From NCBI GenBank assembly GCA_963820775.1, contig CAWGBF010000006.1, positions 1 through 64,000 on the forward strand: a stretch of 64,000 nt of DNA. The letters run 5' to 3'. How positions within the stretch are numbered: position 1 is the first letter of the stretch; the number at the start of each line of letters is the position of its first letter. A program made the position numbers and the translations under genes. Origin of the DNA: Roseiarcus sp963820775. Its GTDB lineage: Bacteria > Pseudomonadota > Alphaproteobacteria > Rhizobiales > Beijerinckiaceae. This document shows positions 25,382 to 36,534 of the stretch, in pieces. A model generated the notes under the pieces. That model made no database searches, was not told the DNA's origin, and saw nothing but the letters and a program-made list of their open reading frames with translations.

Positions 25382-25861
25382 ATGGACCTGAAATCGCTTG
25401 TTCCATTCCGACCGCGTTCGACTCTCGCGCCGGCGGACCTCTACCCCTTCGACGCCCTAAGGCGGGAAGTTGATGGGCTCTTTTTCGATTTTGCCCGCGC
25501 GTTGGGCGTTCCGTCCAACGGCGCGACTATGCTCGCGCCTCGAATAGAGGTTACCGAATCCGATAAGGAAATCGAGATTTCCGCAGAACTGCCCGGACTT
25601 GAGCGGAAAGACGTCGACATTTCCCTAGACCGAAATCTCCTTACGATCCGTGCCGAGAAGAAGGTCGAGACCGAGCAGAAGGACAAGAACGTCCACATGA
25701 CCGAACGGAGCTACGGCGTGTTCTACCGCGTGCTCGAACTCCCTATGGCAGTGGACCCGTCGACGGTTCAGGCGACAATGTCAAACGGCGTCCTCAAGAT
25801 CGCTATTCCAAAGCCTGCGCCGACCGAGACAAAGAAGATTGAGGTCAAAGAGGCCGCGTGA
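25382..25861 (+). CDS. Hsp20/alpha-crystallin small heat shock protein
   Basis: ATG 25382 after GGAGACAGCT gives 159 residues. The alpha-crystallin domain (about 50-145) shows RIEVTESDKEIEISAELPGL, RKDVDISLDRNLLTIRAEKK, RSYGVFYRVLELP and the closing GVLKIAIPKP (I-x-I type anchor VLKIAI before the tail). It holds unfolding proteins for refolding by DnaK, whose gene follows after 119 bases. Small Hsp20 genes are a hallmark of stress-tolerance islands. Confidence 0.95.
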   Translation: MDLKSLVPFRPRSTLAPADLYPFDALRREVDGLFFDFARALGVPSNGATMLAPRIEVTESDKEIEISAELPGLERKDVDISLDRNLLTIRAEKKVETEQKDKNVHMTERSYGVFYRVLELPMAVDPSTVQATMSNGVLKIAIPKPAPTETKKIEVKEAA

Positions 25862-25887
25862 ACGGCAGCGATGCCGGGACGCGTCCA

Positions 25888-25927
25888 GGCGTCCGTTCCC
25901 AACATGAAGGTGCGGACGCCGCCTTTT
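25888..25927 (+). terminator. Terminator-like hairpin between hsp20 and dnaK
   Basis: An 8-bp perfect stem (GGCGTCCG at 25888 with CGGACGCC at 25913-25920), a 17-base loop and a GCCTTTTCG tail. It could partly separate hsp20 from dnaK expression. Confidence 0.45.
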
Positions 25928-25980
25928 CGAGTGCGACATTCCCTTAAGGCCCAGCGGCCGCAAGTAATGGGAGAATTGTG

Positions 25981-27882
<1,902 letters not shown>

Positions 27883-27935
27883 ATGCGCGCCTGCGCGTTC
27901 GCCCGCCCAGCTGATTGTGCAAGGAAGATAACCCG

Positions 27936-28520
27936 ATGGCGCACAGTGATTCGGATGACAAAGTCCATTTGGCGGCCGAAGGCCTGTCGGCCGACAGCCA
28001 GGAGCCTGCCCCGGTCGAGGCTGCGAACGAGAACGCCTCCCTGCGCGACCGCCTGCTCCGGGCTCTGGCGGAAGTCGAGAACACGCGGCGCCGCGCCGAA
28101 CGAAGCGTGGCGGATGCGCGCGAATACGGGATCTCCGACTTTGCGGCCGAGCTTCTGTCGGTCGCAGATAATCTGCAGCGGGCGATCGCCTCGGCAGAGG
28201 ATCGGACCGATCAAACGCCCGCCGACGCCGCGCTCCTCGATGGCATTCGCGCAACGCAACGTCTGCTCCTCGCGACGCTCAATCGGTTTGGCGTACGAAA
28301 GATCGACGCGCTCGGAGCGCCGTTCGATCCCGCCCTGCATGAAGCGATCATCGAGGTCGAGGACGAGTCCCGTCAGCCCCGAAGCGTCGTCAGCGTTCTC
28401 GAGGATGGCTACACGATCCACGACCGGCTGCTCCGAGCAGCCAGGGTGGCCGTCGCCAAGCCTCGACCGTCGCCGGACGCCGAGGGCGCGGCGGCTCCGG
28501 AGGCGGGCCAGGTCGCGTGA
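27936..28520 (+). CDS. grpE: GrpE nucleotide exchange factor
   Basis: ATG 27936 follows AAGGAAGATAACCCG and gives 194 residues. A long N-terminal helix (LRDRLLRALAEVENTRRRAE) and the four-helix/beta-wing part (FAAELLSVADNLQRAIASAE, RFGVRKIDALGAPFDPALHE, VLEDGYTIHDRLLRAARVAV) are typical. It releases ADP from the DnaK encoded 53 bases upstream. The coding region ends in an alanine/proline-rich tail. Gene order dnaK-grpE differs from the usual grpE-dnaK and supports an accessory set. Confidence 0.92.
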   Translation: MAHSDSDDKVHLAAEGLSADSQEPAPVEAANENASLRDRLLRALAEVENTRRRAERSVADAREYGISDFAAELLSVADNLQRAIASAEDRTDQTPADAALLDGIRATQRLLLATLNRFGVRKIDALGAPFDPALHEAIIEVEDESRQPRSVVSVLEDGYTIHDRLLRAARVAVAKPRPSPDAEGAAAPEAGQVA

Positions 28521-28563
28521 GTTTGATCGCGGCCAAGGCTTTTCAGCGGGTCAGGAGGCGCGG

Positions 28564-30258
28564 ATGGCGCGAACTGTTGCGGATATGCTGGTTGGAACGC
28601 TTGAGCAGATCGGCGTCAGGCATGTCTTCGGTCTCATCGGCGATTCCCTCAATCCCCTCGCCGACGCGATTCGGCGCAGCCTCATCGAATGGGTGGGCGT
28701 CCGCCACGAGGAGGGGGCGGCGCTGGGCGCCGCCGGTCAGGCCAAGCTCACCGGACGGCTCGCCGTCTGCGCCGGAACCACCGGCCCCGGCAGCACCCAT
28801 CTGGTGGCCGGCCTCTATGAAGCCGCGCGCGACCACGCGCCTGTTCTGGCCCTGTCGGGTGACATGCCGCGCAAGCTGCGCGGCCTCGACTACATCCAGT
28901 CGACCGAGCCCGATCTGTTGTTCCGCGACGTTTCGCTTTATACGGAGACCGTCTCCTCGCCGGCGCAGGCGCCGCGCGTCGTGCATCAGGCGATCGCCGC
29001 CGCGTACGCCGGCCGCGGCGTCGCTCACTTGACACTGCCGCAAGACGTCATTGCCGCGGCCGCAGAAGGCTCCGTCCCGAGCGTCGTCACCCTGAAGCCG
29101 CCGTCCGAGCGCGTCGCAAGCGACCACGACATCGACGAAATCGCCGATAGGATCGATCTCGCGGACCATGTCGTCATCCTGTGCGGCGCCGGCTGCCATG
29201 GCGCCGTCGATGAACTCCGCGGCCTGTCGGATCGGCTCGGGGCGCCGTTGATCCACTCGGTCAAGGGCAAGGACCTTATGCCGTATGACGATCCGCATTG
29301 GATGGGCGGGATCGGCATGATCGGCACGAGAGCGGCATATGACGCGGTGATGAACTGCGATCTTCTGCTCATGGCCGGGACCGACTTCTCCTATTCAGAG
29401 TTCCTGCCCGGCATGACTGTGGTCGTTCAGATCGACGAGCGGCCACAAGCGCTCGGACGCCGAACCGAGACGGCGCTCGGCGTCGTCGGCTCCGTGCGGC
29501 CAACGTTGCAGCTGCTCCGCAATCGGGTCCAAGCAAAGAGCGGCAGGCAATTTTGGGATCGCGTCGCAAGGGAGCGGCGGAAATGGGATGACATGCTGGA
29601 TCGCCAAGCGGACCTTGGCCGCAGCACGGATCGCATACATCCGCAAGCGGTGGCGCGCATGGTCGGCGATGTCGCCGAGCACGACGCGGTCTTCGTACTG
29701 GACACCGGCCTCAACACGCTCTGGTCGGCCAACTGGATAAGGCAGAGCGGATCGCAGAGGATTCTCGGTTCCCTCAACAACGCTGCGGTCGGAACGGCGC
29801 TCGGTCAGGCCAACGGTATCCAGGCGCTGGACCGTTCACGACAGGTGATCGCGCTCTGCGGCGAGGGCGGCTTCAACATGCTGACGGGCGAGTTCCTGAC
29901 CGCGTCGCAACACCAACTGCCGGTCAAGGTCGTGGTCTACAACAATTCCTGTTTCGGTTTGATCCCGCTGGAGGCGGAGGCCGCAGGGCTGCCGCGCTTC
30001 CGCGAAGGCGTCGAATTCCCCAATCCGGATTTTGTCGGGTTCGCGGCCGCCTGCGGCGGACGCGGATTCAAGGCCGAGAAGCCGAGCGAGCTCAGAAGCG
30101 CGATCCACGAAGCGCTCGCCTGCGACGGACCGGCGATCGTCGATGCGGTTGTCGCCGCCGACGAGATGCCGAACATGCCGCATCTCGACCTCTCCCTGGT
30201 TGGGCGCTTCGCGCTGGCCAAGGTCAAGGAAGCGGTTCTCGCGGCGACCGGCGTCTGA
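28564..30258 (+). CDS. poxB: Pyruvate dehydrogenase (quinone)/pyruvate oxidase, ThDP-dependent
   Basis: This 564-residue enzyme starts at ATG 28564 after CAGGAGGCGCGG. The PYR domain (HVFGLIGDSLNPLADAI; catalytic Glu in WVGVRHEEGAALGAAGQAK; CAGTTGPGSTHLVAGLYEA) is followed by a central FAD-type domain and the PP domain with the ThDP/Mg site ALCGEGGFNMLTGEFL and VVYNNSCFG. It matches PoxB, which oxidises pyruvate to acetate and CO2, passing electrons to ubiquinone at the membrane, an energy bypass used in stationary phase or stress. It sits 43 bases after grpE in one operon. Other ThDP enzymes of the acetolactate synthase family are less likely given the wording LFRDVSLYTETVSSPAQ. Confidence 0.88.
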   Translation: MARTVADMLVGTLEQIGVRHVFGLIGDSLNPLADAIRRSLIEWVGVRHEEGAALGAAGQAKLTGRLAVCAGTTGPGSTHLVAGLYEAARDHAPVLALSGDMPRKLRGLDYIQSTEPDLLFRDVSLYTETVSSPAQAPRVVHQAIAAAYAGRGVAHLTLPQDVIAAAAEGSVPSVVTLKPPSERVASDHDIDEIADRIDLADHVVILCGAGCHGAVDELRGLSDRLGAPLIHSVKGKDLMPYDDPHWMGGIGMIGTRAAYDAVMNCDLLLMAGTDFSYSEFLPGMTVVVQIDERPQALGRRTETALGVVGSVRPTLQLLRNRVQAKSGRQFWDRVARERRKWDDMLDRQADLGRSTDRIHPQAVARMVGDVAEHDAVFVLDTGLNTLWSANWIRQSGSQRILGSLNNAAVGTALGQANGIQALDRSRQVIALCGEGGFNMLTGEFLTASQHQLPVKVVVYNNSCFGLIPLEAEAAGLPRFREGVEFPNPDFVGFAAACGGRGFKAEKPSELRSAIHEALACDGPAIVDAVVAADEMPNMPHLDLSLVGRFALAKVKEAVLAATGV

Positions 30259-30481
30259 CTCGTCCGTCTGACTGCAGGCTGTGCTCGCCGACGCGCGGGT
30301 CGCTTGCAAGCAGCGCGCGCCGCGCGGCTTAATCGACGGAGAAGGGCTTGAAACTTCGGGGGATGCCAGTGTGTGTTACGCGTCAGACCGAGAAACCCTT
30401 ATGTGGCCATTTGGACTCGAGCCGGGCAAGCAACCGCGGTGAAGCGCCTCCACCATCGAGTCTGGCGAGGCTCTGGCGAGG

Positions 30482-31937
30482 TTGCAAACAGCGGCCGAGC
30501 TCGTCGGCCTCGGTTGGTCTTACTGGAGGCCCGGTTCCAAAGATGTTGAGTCGGATGACCGCCTGAGGGCAATCTGGGGGCTATCGCCCGGCGCCCCGCT
30601 TGACTTGCAAAGTGCGACTGCGGCCGTTCATCCAGACGATCGGCACAAAGTGGAGGAGATCAGTGTTGCGATCGGCAAACACAAACTACAAGGTCGAGTA
30701 TCGTGTCATAGGCATCGAAGACAGCATCGAGCGGTGGATCCGGACGCAGGGGCGCGCCTACGGACTGGGCGAGCCCAGAGCTTTCATCGGCGCGGTCCTC
30801 GATATCACGGAGCAGAAGCGGATCGAGCAGACGTTACGCGAAAGCGAAGCACGGGTGGAGGCGGCTGTCCGTCTCCTGAACCTAGGGCGCTACTCGTGGA
30901 ATCCGCAAAACAAATGAGCTGCAATGGGACGACAGGTTGAGGACGATGTGAGGCCTGCCTCCAGGCGAGCCGATCGAATATCGCGAATGGTTAGCATGTG
31001 TGCATCCAGACGATCTTGCGCGCGTCAAGGCAGAGGTCCACGGTGCCTCGACCTGGGTTGCGACACGCGGACGGACCAATTTCGAGAAGCAGAAGCCGGT
31101 TTCGTTCTACGGCGTCGCACTCGATGTTACGTTTCACAAGCGTATCGAGGAAAAACTCGACCGCCGGGTTGAAGCTCGAACCCGCGAGTTGGAGGAGGCC
31201 AACAGGCAGCTTGCACTCTCAGATCGAGCGGCGAGAGTTGGCCGAGGCCGAGGTCCAGCAACTGCAACGGCTCGATGCGATCGGGCAGATCGCGTCAGGG
31301 GTAGCGCACGACTTCAATAACCTGCTTAGCTGCATTGTGCTGAACAACGGGCGTCTGTTGTCACACGATCCCGGCGATCTACGATCGCACTTATTCACGC
31401 CGCTGCTGAGCGGGGCGCCATCTCACCGCCGAACTCCTCGCCTTCTCGCGCAAGCAGCAGCTGCAGCCTCGGGAGGTCGATCTCAACAACAAGATAGCCG
31501 GGATGACGTTTTTGCTGAAAGCTACTCTTGGCGGGACGATACAACGGCGAATGGCGCTGGCAGCGGACCTCTGGCCCGCCTTGGTCGATCCAACTCAGAT
31601 TGAGTCGGTCATCCTGAACCTGGCCATCAACACCAGAGACGCCATGCCGTCGGGCTGCGTTCTACCCTCGAAACGTTCAATGTCATCCTCCGTGATGGGC
31701 CTCTAGAGTCGGCACAGCCAGCGCCAGGCAGTACGTGTCGACACGGGAGGGGGTATTCCGAACGACGTGCTTCCACACGTCTTTGAACCCTTTTTCACCA
31801 CAAAGGAAACGGGGGCTCACTCTGGCCTCGGACTGGCGCAAGTCTATGGTTTTGCCAAGCAGTCTGGTGGAGGCGTGGGGATCGAGACGCGCGTCGGCGA
31901 AGGCGCCTCGGTGAGAGTCTTCCTCCCTCGCGCCTAA
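30482..31937 (+). pseudogene. Multi-PAS hybrid-type sensor histidine kinase, several frameshifts
   Basis: Pieces in all three frames align along one kinase: PAS-like LRAIWGLSPGAPLDLQSA and PDDRHKVEEI; KVEYRVIGIEDSIERWIRTQ, FIGAVLDITEQKRIEQTL; a second PAS with HPDDLARVKAEVHG and SFYGVALDVTFHKRIEEKL; the phosphoacceptor AIGQIASGVAHDFNNLLSCI; LLAFSRKQQLQPREVDLNN; ALVDPTQIESVILNLAINTR; and the ATP lid VLPHVFEPFFTTKETGAHSG ending SVRVFLPRA. At least four frame changes were counted, so it is a pseudogene. The HDFNN motif is that of kinases of hybrid type. Its stop codon touches the edge of the IS630 element. Confidence 0.75.
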
Positions 31938-32980
31938 GTCAAAGTCCACCCTCGTCGAGCTAGAGCGTCCTGCTTTTGGGTCTGCGCGTATCCTGCGTTC
32001 TTGAGGTATGCGGCGCATTCGGCGGGCGGGTATTGGGCGAGGATTTCGCCGCAGGCGTCGGAGATGGCTTCGTAACTTCGCGCTCCCGCCTTTCGCAGCA
32101 GGGTTTTGAACTTGGCGAAGACCTGCTCGATCGGATTGAGGTCGGGCTAGTATTTCGGCAGGAACACGAGGCGCGCCCCGACATTGCGGATCGTTCGTCG
32201 CACCGCCTTTGCCTTGTGGGAGCCAAGATTGTCGAGGATCACGACGTCGGCTGGCTTCAGCGTCGGCGCGAGGACCTGTTCGACATAGGCGTGGAAGCGC
32301 GCGCCGTTGATGGGCCCGTCGAACAGGCAGGGCGCGTCGATGCGGTCGTTGCGCAAGGCGGCGAGGAAAGTCGCGGTCTTCCACTTGGCTTGCGGGACCT
32401 TGTCGACGAGCCGCTCTCCCCTTGGCGCCCAGCCGCGCAGGCGGGTCATATTGGTCTTGGTCCAGGTTTCATCGATGAACCAGCCGCCTAGGGTCGATGA
32501 GCCCCTGATAGGTTCGCCATCGTTTGCGGTGGCGACTGATGTCCGGGCGATCCTGCTCGCGTGCGACAAGGGTCTTTTTTTGACCGTGACGCCGATCCGG
32601 CGAAAGAAGCGGCTCATCATCGAGGTGTCGGCTTTGACCCCTCGCTCGACCGAAAGGCGATCGCAGAGGGCCTGAAGCGTAACGTCCGATTTCTCGGCCC
32701 GCGCGGCTTCGAGAAAATCACGGTGCGGCATCAGCTTGGAGGCGCGATGGCCGCCATGTCCGACAGGCTCTCGCGAGCCATCCCGCTCAACTCGCTCAAG
32801 CCACTTGATCGCCACGGATTCGCTGATCTCGTAGCGACGCGCTGCTGCGCGGCGGCTCATTTCGCCCCTCTTCACCGCATCAATCACACGGTCACGCAAG
32901 TCTTGCGAATAAGGCTTTGCCATCTCCTGCTGGCCTCCGCCCAGCCAACAGGTTGAATCAAAATCTTACTGATTCGGGAA
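31930..32980 (-). mobile_element. IS630-family element remnant
   Basis: The extent is approximate. The upstream end probably lies in the TTGATTCAACC / GATTCCCGAATCAG region near 32950-32985, where an AATC-rich end is seen. The left end coincides with the stop of the broken sensor kinase. Exact terminal repeats and TA target bases could not be fixed by eye. Confidence 0.5.
31934..32923 (-). pseudogene. IS630 family transposase, inactivated
   Basis: The frame from ATG 32923 (KPYSQDLRDRVIDAVKRGEM, helix-turn-helix) contains the first catalytic D in GGWFIDETWTKTNM and the second in VVILDNLGSHKAKAV. It then hits TAG at 32149-32147, where relatives have Ser in PKYSPDLNPIEQVF. The same frame continues with PDLNPIEQVFAKFK (catalytic E) to a stop at 31934. 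In addition the stretch before FIDET is out of frame: the adjacent frame reads REQDRPDISRHRKRW, so an A lost from a run of A and a further 2-base loss have compensated. An immobile element remnant. Confidence 0.8.
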
Positions 32981-33012
32981 TCCCGATCCGATTCGACCAA
33001 GCACAGCGCGCT

Positions 33013-33380
33013 CTAAGGCCTTCGAGGTGCGACCTGGTGGATCGCGTCGATCATGTGAAGCAGACGGGCTGCGGCATTCTCGCTCGATGTCGAAATGCTT
33101 GTATTGGCCCGCACGGCTCTCCGCCTCCAACAGACCGCAGCGGTGGACCTTCTCGAATCGCCGTAGGGGAACTCGTACCTCTCCTTGGTCTGCTCGCCCT
33201 TCTCATCGTTTATGCCCAGGCGCCACTTGCCGTATTCGGCGTAGCCGTGCCGCTTTGATGAACGCGTTCTCCTCGTCGGCGGTGTTCGCTCCAGTCATCC
33301 CGCACGTCGAACACGAACCTGCCCGCGCTGACAAGCTTCTTCGCGTATTCGAACGCAATCCTGTTTAATCGCACTGTCAT
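33013..33380 (-). pseudogene. Conserved small alphaproteobacterial protein (MTVRLNR family), frameshifted
   Basis: Starting at ATG 33380 after GGAGGTAGCGGGTC, the peptide reads MTVRLNRIAFEYAKKLV, RFVFDVRDDWSEH, then changes frame (ADEENAFIK), then RHGYAEYGKWRLGINDEKGE, TKERYEFPYGD, KVHRCGLLEAESRAGQYKHF and finally a LLHMIDAIH-like end in yet another frame. I know this wording as a widespread uncharacterised family in Hyphomicrobiales. Three frame changes make it non-functional. Confidence 0.65.
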
Positions 33381-33586
33381 GACCCGCTACCTCCGTACTC
33401 CCATTGCTTGGCAACGCGAAAAGGCGAGGCCGCCGCGTGCCAGGCGGACGGCCCCAATATAGGCCAAGGCGCCGGCGGCGAGCGCGCCTGCCGCCGCGGT
33501 CGCCTCGATCGACGCCGAGCAAACAGGTTCGCGACGCTGCAGGGTCGCCCAACTTGGATCTAGAGTTGAGCAATGAGTGCCGCTGC

Positions 33587-34339
33587 TCATGTGCGGCGCT
33601 TTGTTCGGGAACCCTCGCGCTGGCCACGGTCGGCAGCCAATCTAGCGAGTAACGTCACGCGGGTTTCTACCAGCCCCTCGCTCGTAATACCGTAGAAAAT
33701 CGGTAATGCCAAAAAGCACAATAGCGCAAGCGAGGGCGAGAGGGCCCAGCCTATAACGCCGCCCAAAATGTACAGGGCCACTCCGATCAGCGCTCGATGC
33801 CTTTCTTGAGGGAAAAAAGTCAGATCGACATGAGCCTCCAGAAGGTGTGGATTTTTACTGAGGGCGTGGAATACGAACAGCCATGAAAGGCACATCAGAC
33901 ATCCCACCGCTGCGTAAAGCTCAGCGGCGATTCTGGCGTCGACCAGACTTCCATGTTGCAGTGCCATAGACAAAACTGCCGTAGGAAATGGGATGAGCGC
34001 AGAGGTCATCAGCAGCAACAGATTTGCCACGTGCAGGCTGCGGTTGCAGTAGCGGACGCGTGAAAAGACTGCGCGATGATTGAGCCAAATAATGCCGACG
34101 TAAAAAAATGACGCGAGGAATGCGATGTAATTCGGCCACTGCGCTTGCAGCTTTTCCAACAGGTGGCCGGTCGCATATTCCGGACGCACGATATCAACCA
34201 CCAAAAGAGTAATCGTTATCGAAAAGACGCCATCGCTGAATGTCTCAAGCCTATCGGTGTCCGATAACCGTATGTTGGGCGGGGAAAGATTCTGACCCGT
34301 ATCGGTGTTCGAATCTCCGTCTTGCGAGGTCGATGCCAT
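33587..34339 (-). CDS. TMEM175-family potassium channel (DUF1211)
   Basis: This 250-residue membrane protein shows the TMEM175 signature RLETFSDGVFSITITLLVVD in its first helix, followed by five more hydrophobic segments (NYIAFLASFFYVGIIWLNH, LLLLMTSALIPFPTAVLS, AAVGCLMCLSWLFVFHAL, LIGVALYILGGVIGWALS, LALLCFLALPIFYGIT). Bacterial members form leak potassium channels. ATG 34339 was preferred to an upstream start at 34363 because a GGAG run precedes it; either is possible. It may contribute to ion homeostasis in the stress island. Confidence 0.85.
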   Translation of the reverse strand: MASTSQDGDSNTDTGQNLSPPNIRLSDTDRLETFSDGVFSITITLLVVDIVRPEYATGHLLEKLQAQWPNYIAFLASFFYVGIIWLNHRAVFSRVRYCNRSLHVANLLLLMTSALIPFPTAVLSMALQHGSLVDARIAAELYAAVGCLMCLSWLFVFHALSKNPHLLEAHVDLTFFPQERHRALIGVALYILGGVIGWALSPSLALLCFLALPIFYGITSEGLVETRVTLLARLAADRGQREGSRTKRRT

Positions 34340-34587
34340 CGTTCGCCACTCCGAGGCTATCAAAACGTAAAATACAGTTTTTCCTCCGTGGCGGATTAGC
34401 CGTCATCAGGAAATTTGAGGCGACCCGCGCTGATGCGATTCGAGCGACTTTCGGCCTCCGCGGCGGCGCAGGCGTGGGCGACTGCTCATGGTACTCCCCG
34501 ACGCGACCCGGGTGAGCCATCGACAGTCATAGAGGGGCATCAGCGCGGTCCGTTCTGCTGATCTCGGTCGAAAACCAAAACCGTGGT

Positions 34588-35412
34588 TCAAACTTCCTTC
34601 TGTCGCGGGGACGGCAGGTATTCGACGCCGCCGCCGCTTTGGGTGCGCACCGGCTGCGGATAGAGCGACATGAGCTCGAGGACTTCGTTCGGCATATCGG
34701 TGCGGACCGGCAGGCCGAGCTCCTTCGCCGTTCTGGCCCAAATCGGATAATCGTGCGTCCAAGTCCCGGTCGCGAGCTTTTCCGCCAGCGCTTCCGCCCG
34801 ATCGGCTGGGAGCGTGCGCTGCAGCAGCTCCGCAGCCGCTTGCTTGACCTGCGCGATCGCCTTCCGCCCTATGTCCGCCCGGATCAAGGTCTGATCGTCG
34901 ATCTCCGCCACCGGCTTCTGTTCGACGACCTTGATGAGCGACGCGGCAGGCGAATCTCCAAGCTGCGGATCGATAGGGCCGAGAACGGAGTGCTTGCACA
35001 TGACGATCTGGTCCGCCGCGAGCGCAATGAGGGCGCCGCCGGACATCGCATAATGCGGCACGAAGACCGTGACCTTTGATTTGTGGTCGCGAATAGCCTG
35101 CGCGATCTGAAGCGCCGCCAGCACGAGGCCGCCCGGCGTGTGGAGAACCATGTCGAGTGGCACGTCGTCGTCCGTCATGTGGATGGCGCGCAGAACATTC
35201 TCCGAGTCGTTGATGTCGATATAGCGGGCCAATGGAAAACCAAGGAACCGCATCGTCTCCAGTCTGTGCACCAGCAGAATGACCCGGGACTTCCGGCTTC
35301 GCTCCAATTGCGCGATCTTTCGCGTGCGCATGAAGTCCATCATTTGCTGACGCAAGACGGGTTGCAGCGCGGAAAAGACGAAGAAAAGCCAGAAAAGATC
35401 AGAGAAATGCAT
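34588..35412 (-). CDS. SDH-family Clp-fold serine protease (SppA-like, membrane anchored)
   Basis: ATG 35412 sits behind an excellent AGGAGGAGATC site; 274 residues. The N-terminal helix FSDLFWLFFVFSALQPVL anchors it. A Clp/crotonase fold follows: VLHTPGGLVLAALQIAQAI (oxyanion region), the nucleophile Ser in HYAMSGGALIALAADQIVM, then HSVLGPIDPQLGDSPAASL. The SDH family uses Ser-Asp-His. The start overlaps the end of the upstream rhomboid gene by 14 bases, so the two membrane proteases probably formed an operon for membrane-protein quality control; only this one is intact. Confidence 0.88.
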   Translation of the reverse strand: MHFSDLFWLFFVFSALQPVLRQQMMDFMRTRKIAQLERSRKSRVILLVHRLETMRFLGFPLARYIDINDSENVLRAIHMTDDDVPLDMVLHTPGGLVLAALQIAQAIRDHKSKVTVFVPHYAMSGGALIALAADQIVMCKHSVLGPIDPQLGDSPAASLIKVVEQKPVAEIDDQTLIRADIGRKAIAQVKQAAAELLQRTLPADRAEALAEKLATGTWTHDYPIWARTAKELGLPVRTDMPNEVLELMSLYPQPVRTQSGGGVEYLPSPRQKEV

Positions 35413-36173
35413 GATCTCCTCCTGTCGCACGCCCACTTTGCCGGCGTCCCGTTGGATTGAAGCCGTAAATCCCCTCATCGGCGTAGTATGGCCGATAGCG
35501 TTGCTCCGAGCGCACCAACAACGGACCGACCAGCAAGCCGGCGAGGAAGCCGCCGATGTGAGCCCAATAGGCTATCCCCCCGCCCGCGGACGTCATGAAT
35601 AGAGCTCCGGCTCCGTTCAAAACCTGCACGGCGAACCAGAAGCCGATGACGACAAGGGCCGGGAGTTCAAAGAAGAACGGGAAAAAGAGGACGGGAATGA
35701 CAGTGACGATGCGCGCCCAGGGAAAGAGGCGCATGTAGCATCCCATCACGCCGGCAATGGCCCCCGACGCGCCCAGCGCCGGCTCTGTCGACTCGGGGTT
35801 GACGACGGCGTGGGTCACCGAGGCGAGGAACCCGCAGGCAAGATAGAAGACGAGATAGCGGGCAGGGCCCATGCGATCCTCGACCGTTCCGCCGAACAGC
35901 CAAAGCGCCCACATGTTGAAGATCAAATGCAGCCATCCGCCGTGCAGAAACATGTTCGTGAAGAACGGCTCCCAGTTGGAGAGCGCGTAGCCGAGTTCGA
36001 AATTCGGCGTGAAATGGAGCGCGGGGATGAGCGCAAAGCGCCTGAGAAAGGCCTCGAGCTCATCCGGACTCAGAACTCCGCTCGTAAAGGAAGACCAGGC
36101 TGTTCGCCGCGATCAGCGCCCACGTGATGAGCGGCGGACTGCGGGACGGAGCGGCATTCAGGATCGGAAACAT
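35399..36173 (-). pseudogene. Rhomboid-family intramembrane serine protease, frameshifted
   Basis: The N-terminal frame from ATG 36173 reads FPILNAAPSRSPPLITWALI, NSLVFLYERS and then stops at about 36101. The remainder follows in another frame: LSPDELEAFLRRFALIPALH, MFLHGGWLHLIFNMWALW, the catalytic Ser in LGASGAIAGVMG and the catalytic His in YWAHIGGFLAGLLVG. One extra T in AGTTCTGAG near 36090 accounts for the shift. The first transmembrane helix is thus separated from the catalytic core. A shorter product from ATG 35953 would keep Ser and His but lack the first helices. Confidence 0.8.
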
Positions 36174-36460
36174 GGCGGGCGATGTCGGTGCGGACGACTA
36201 TCGAGGCACAGGTGCCGGCTCGCCCAAGAAGGCTCTTGCTCCGCGTCTTCACCCCGCCGCCATTGACTGCCCATGCTCGTCCCCGATGCGGTTGTCCCGG
36301 AGGACGCAAAGCTCGGTCTCGCGGCTTTCAGCGCCGACGCGAACTCGCACAATTCTGCGCCGGGCGAATGGCCGACGCCCTGACATTCGTCAGTTTTCCG
36401 ACCCATATCGCGAGGGCCGGCGCACGAATCGCATGAAGGCGGTTCAACGGCGCGAGAAAT
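36174..36460. other. Intergenic region upstream of the rhomboid gene
   Basis: No gene supported. It should hold divergent promoters for the rhomboid operon (minus) and the YflT-like paralogue (plus); apart from the Fnr-type box at 36461 I see no motif. Confidence 0.35.
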
Positions 36461-36474
36461 CTGACCTGCGTCAG
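36461..36474 (+). promoter_or_regulatory. FixK/Fnr-type box upstream of the YflT-like paralogue
   Basis: CTGAC-CTGC-GTCAG within AATCTGAC, a fully symmetric variant of the island motif, though it lacks the GGCG flank. It lies about 60 bases before the likely start. Confidence 0.5.
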
Positions 36475-36534
36475 CGCCAGGCTATCGGCTTTCATGCATC
36501 GTGAGAGACGCTCTCGCAGTAGAAGGAAGTGGCT

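Noticed and set aside
33387..33590. Small alanine-rich minus-strand frame near TMEM175
   Set aside because: No ribosome binding site, family or membrane pattern that would support it; treated as intergenic.
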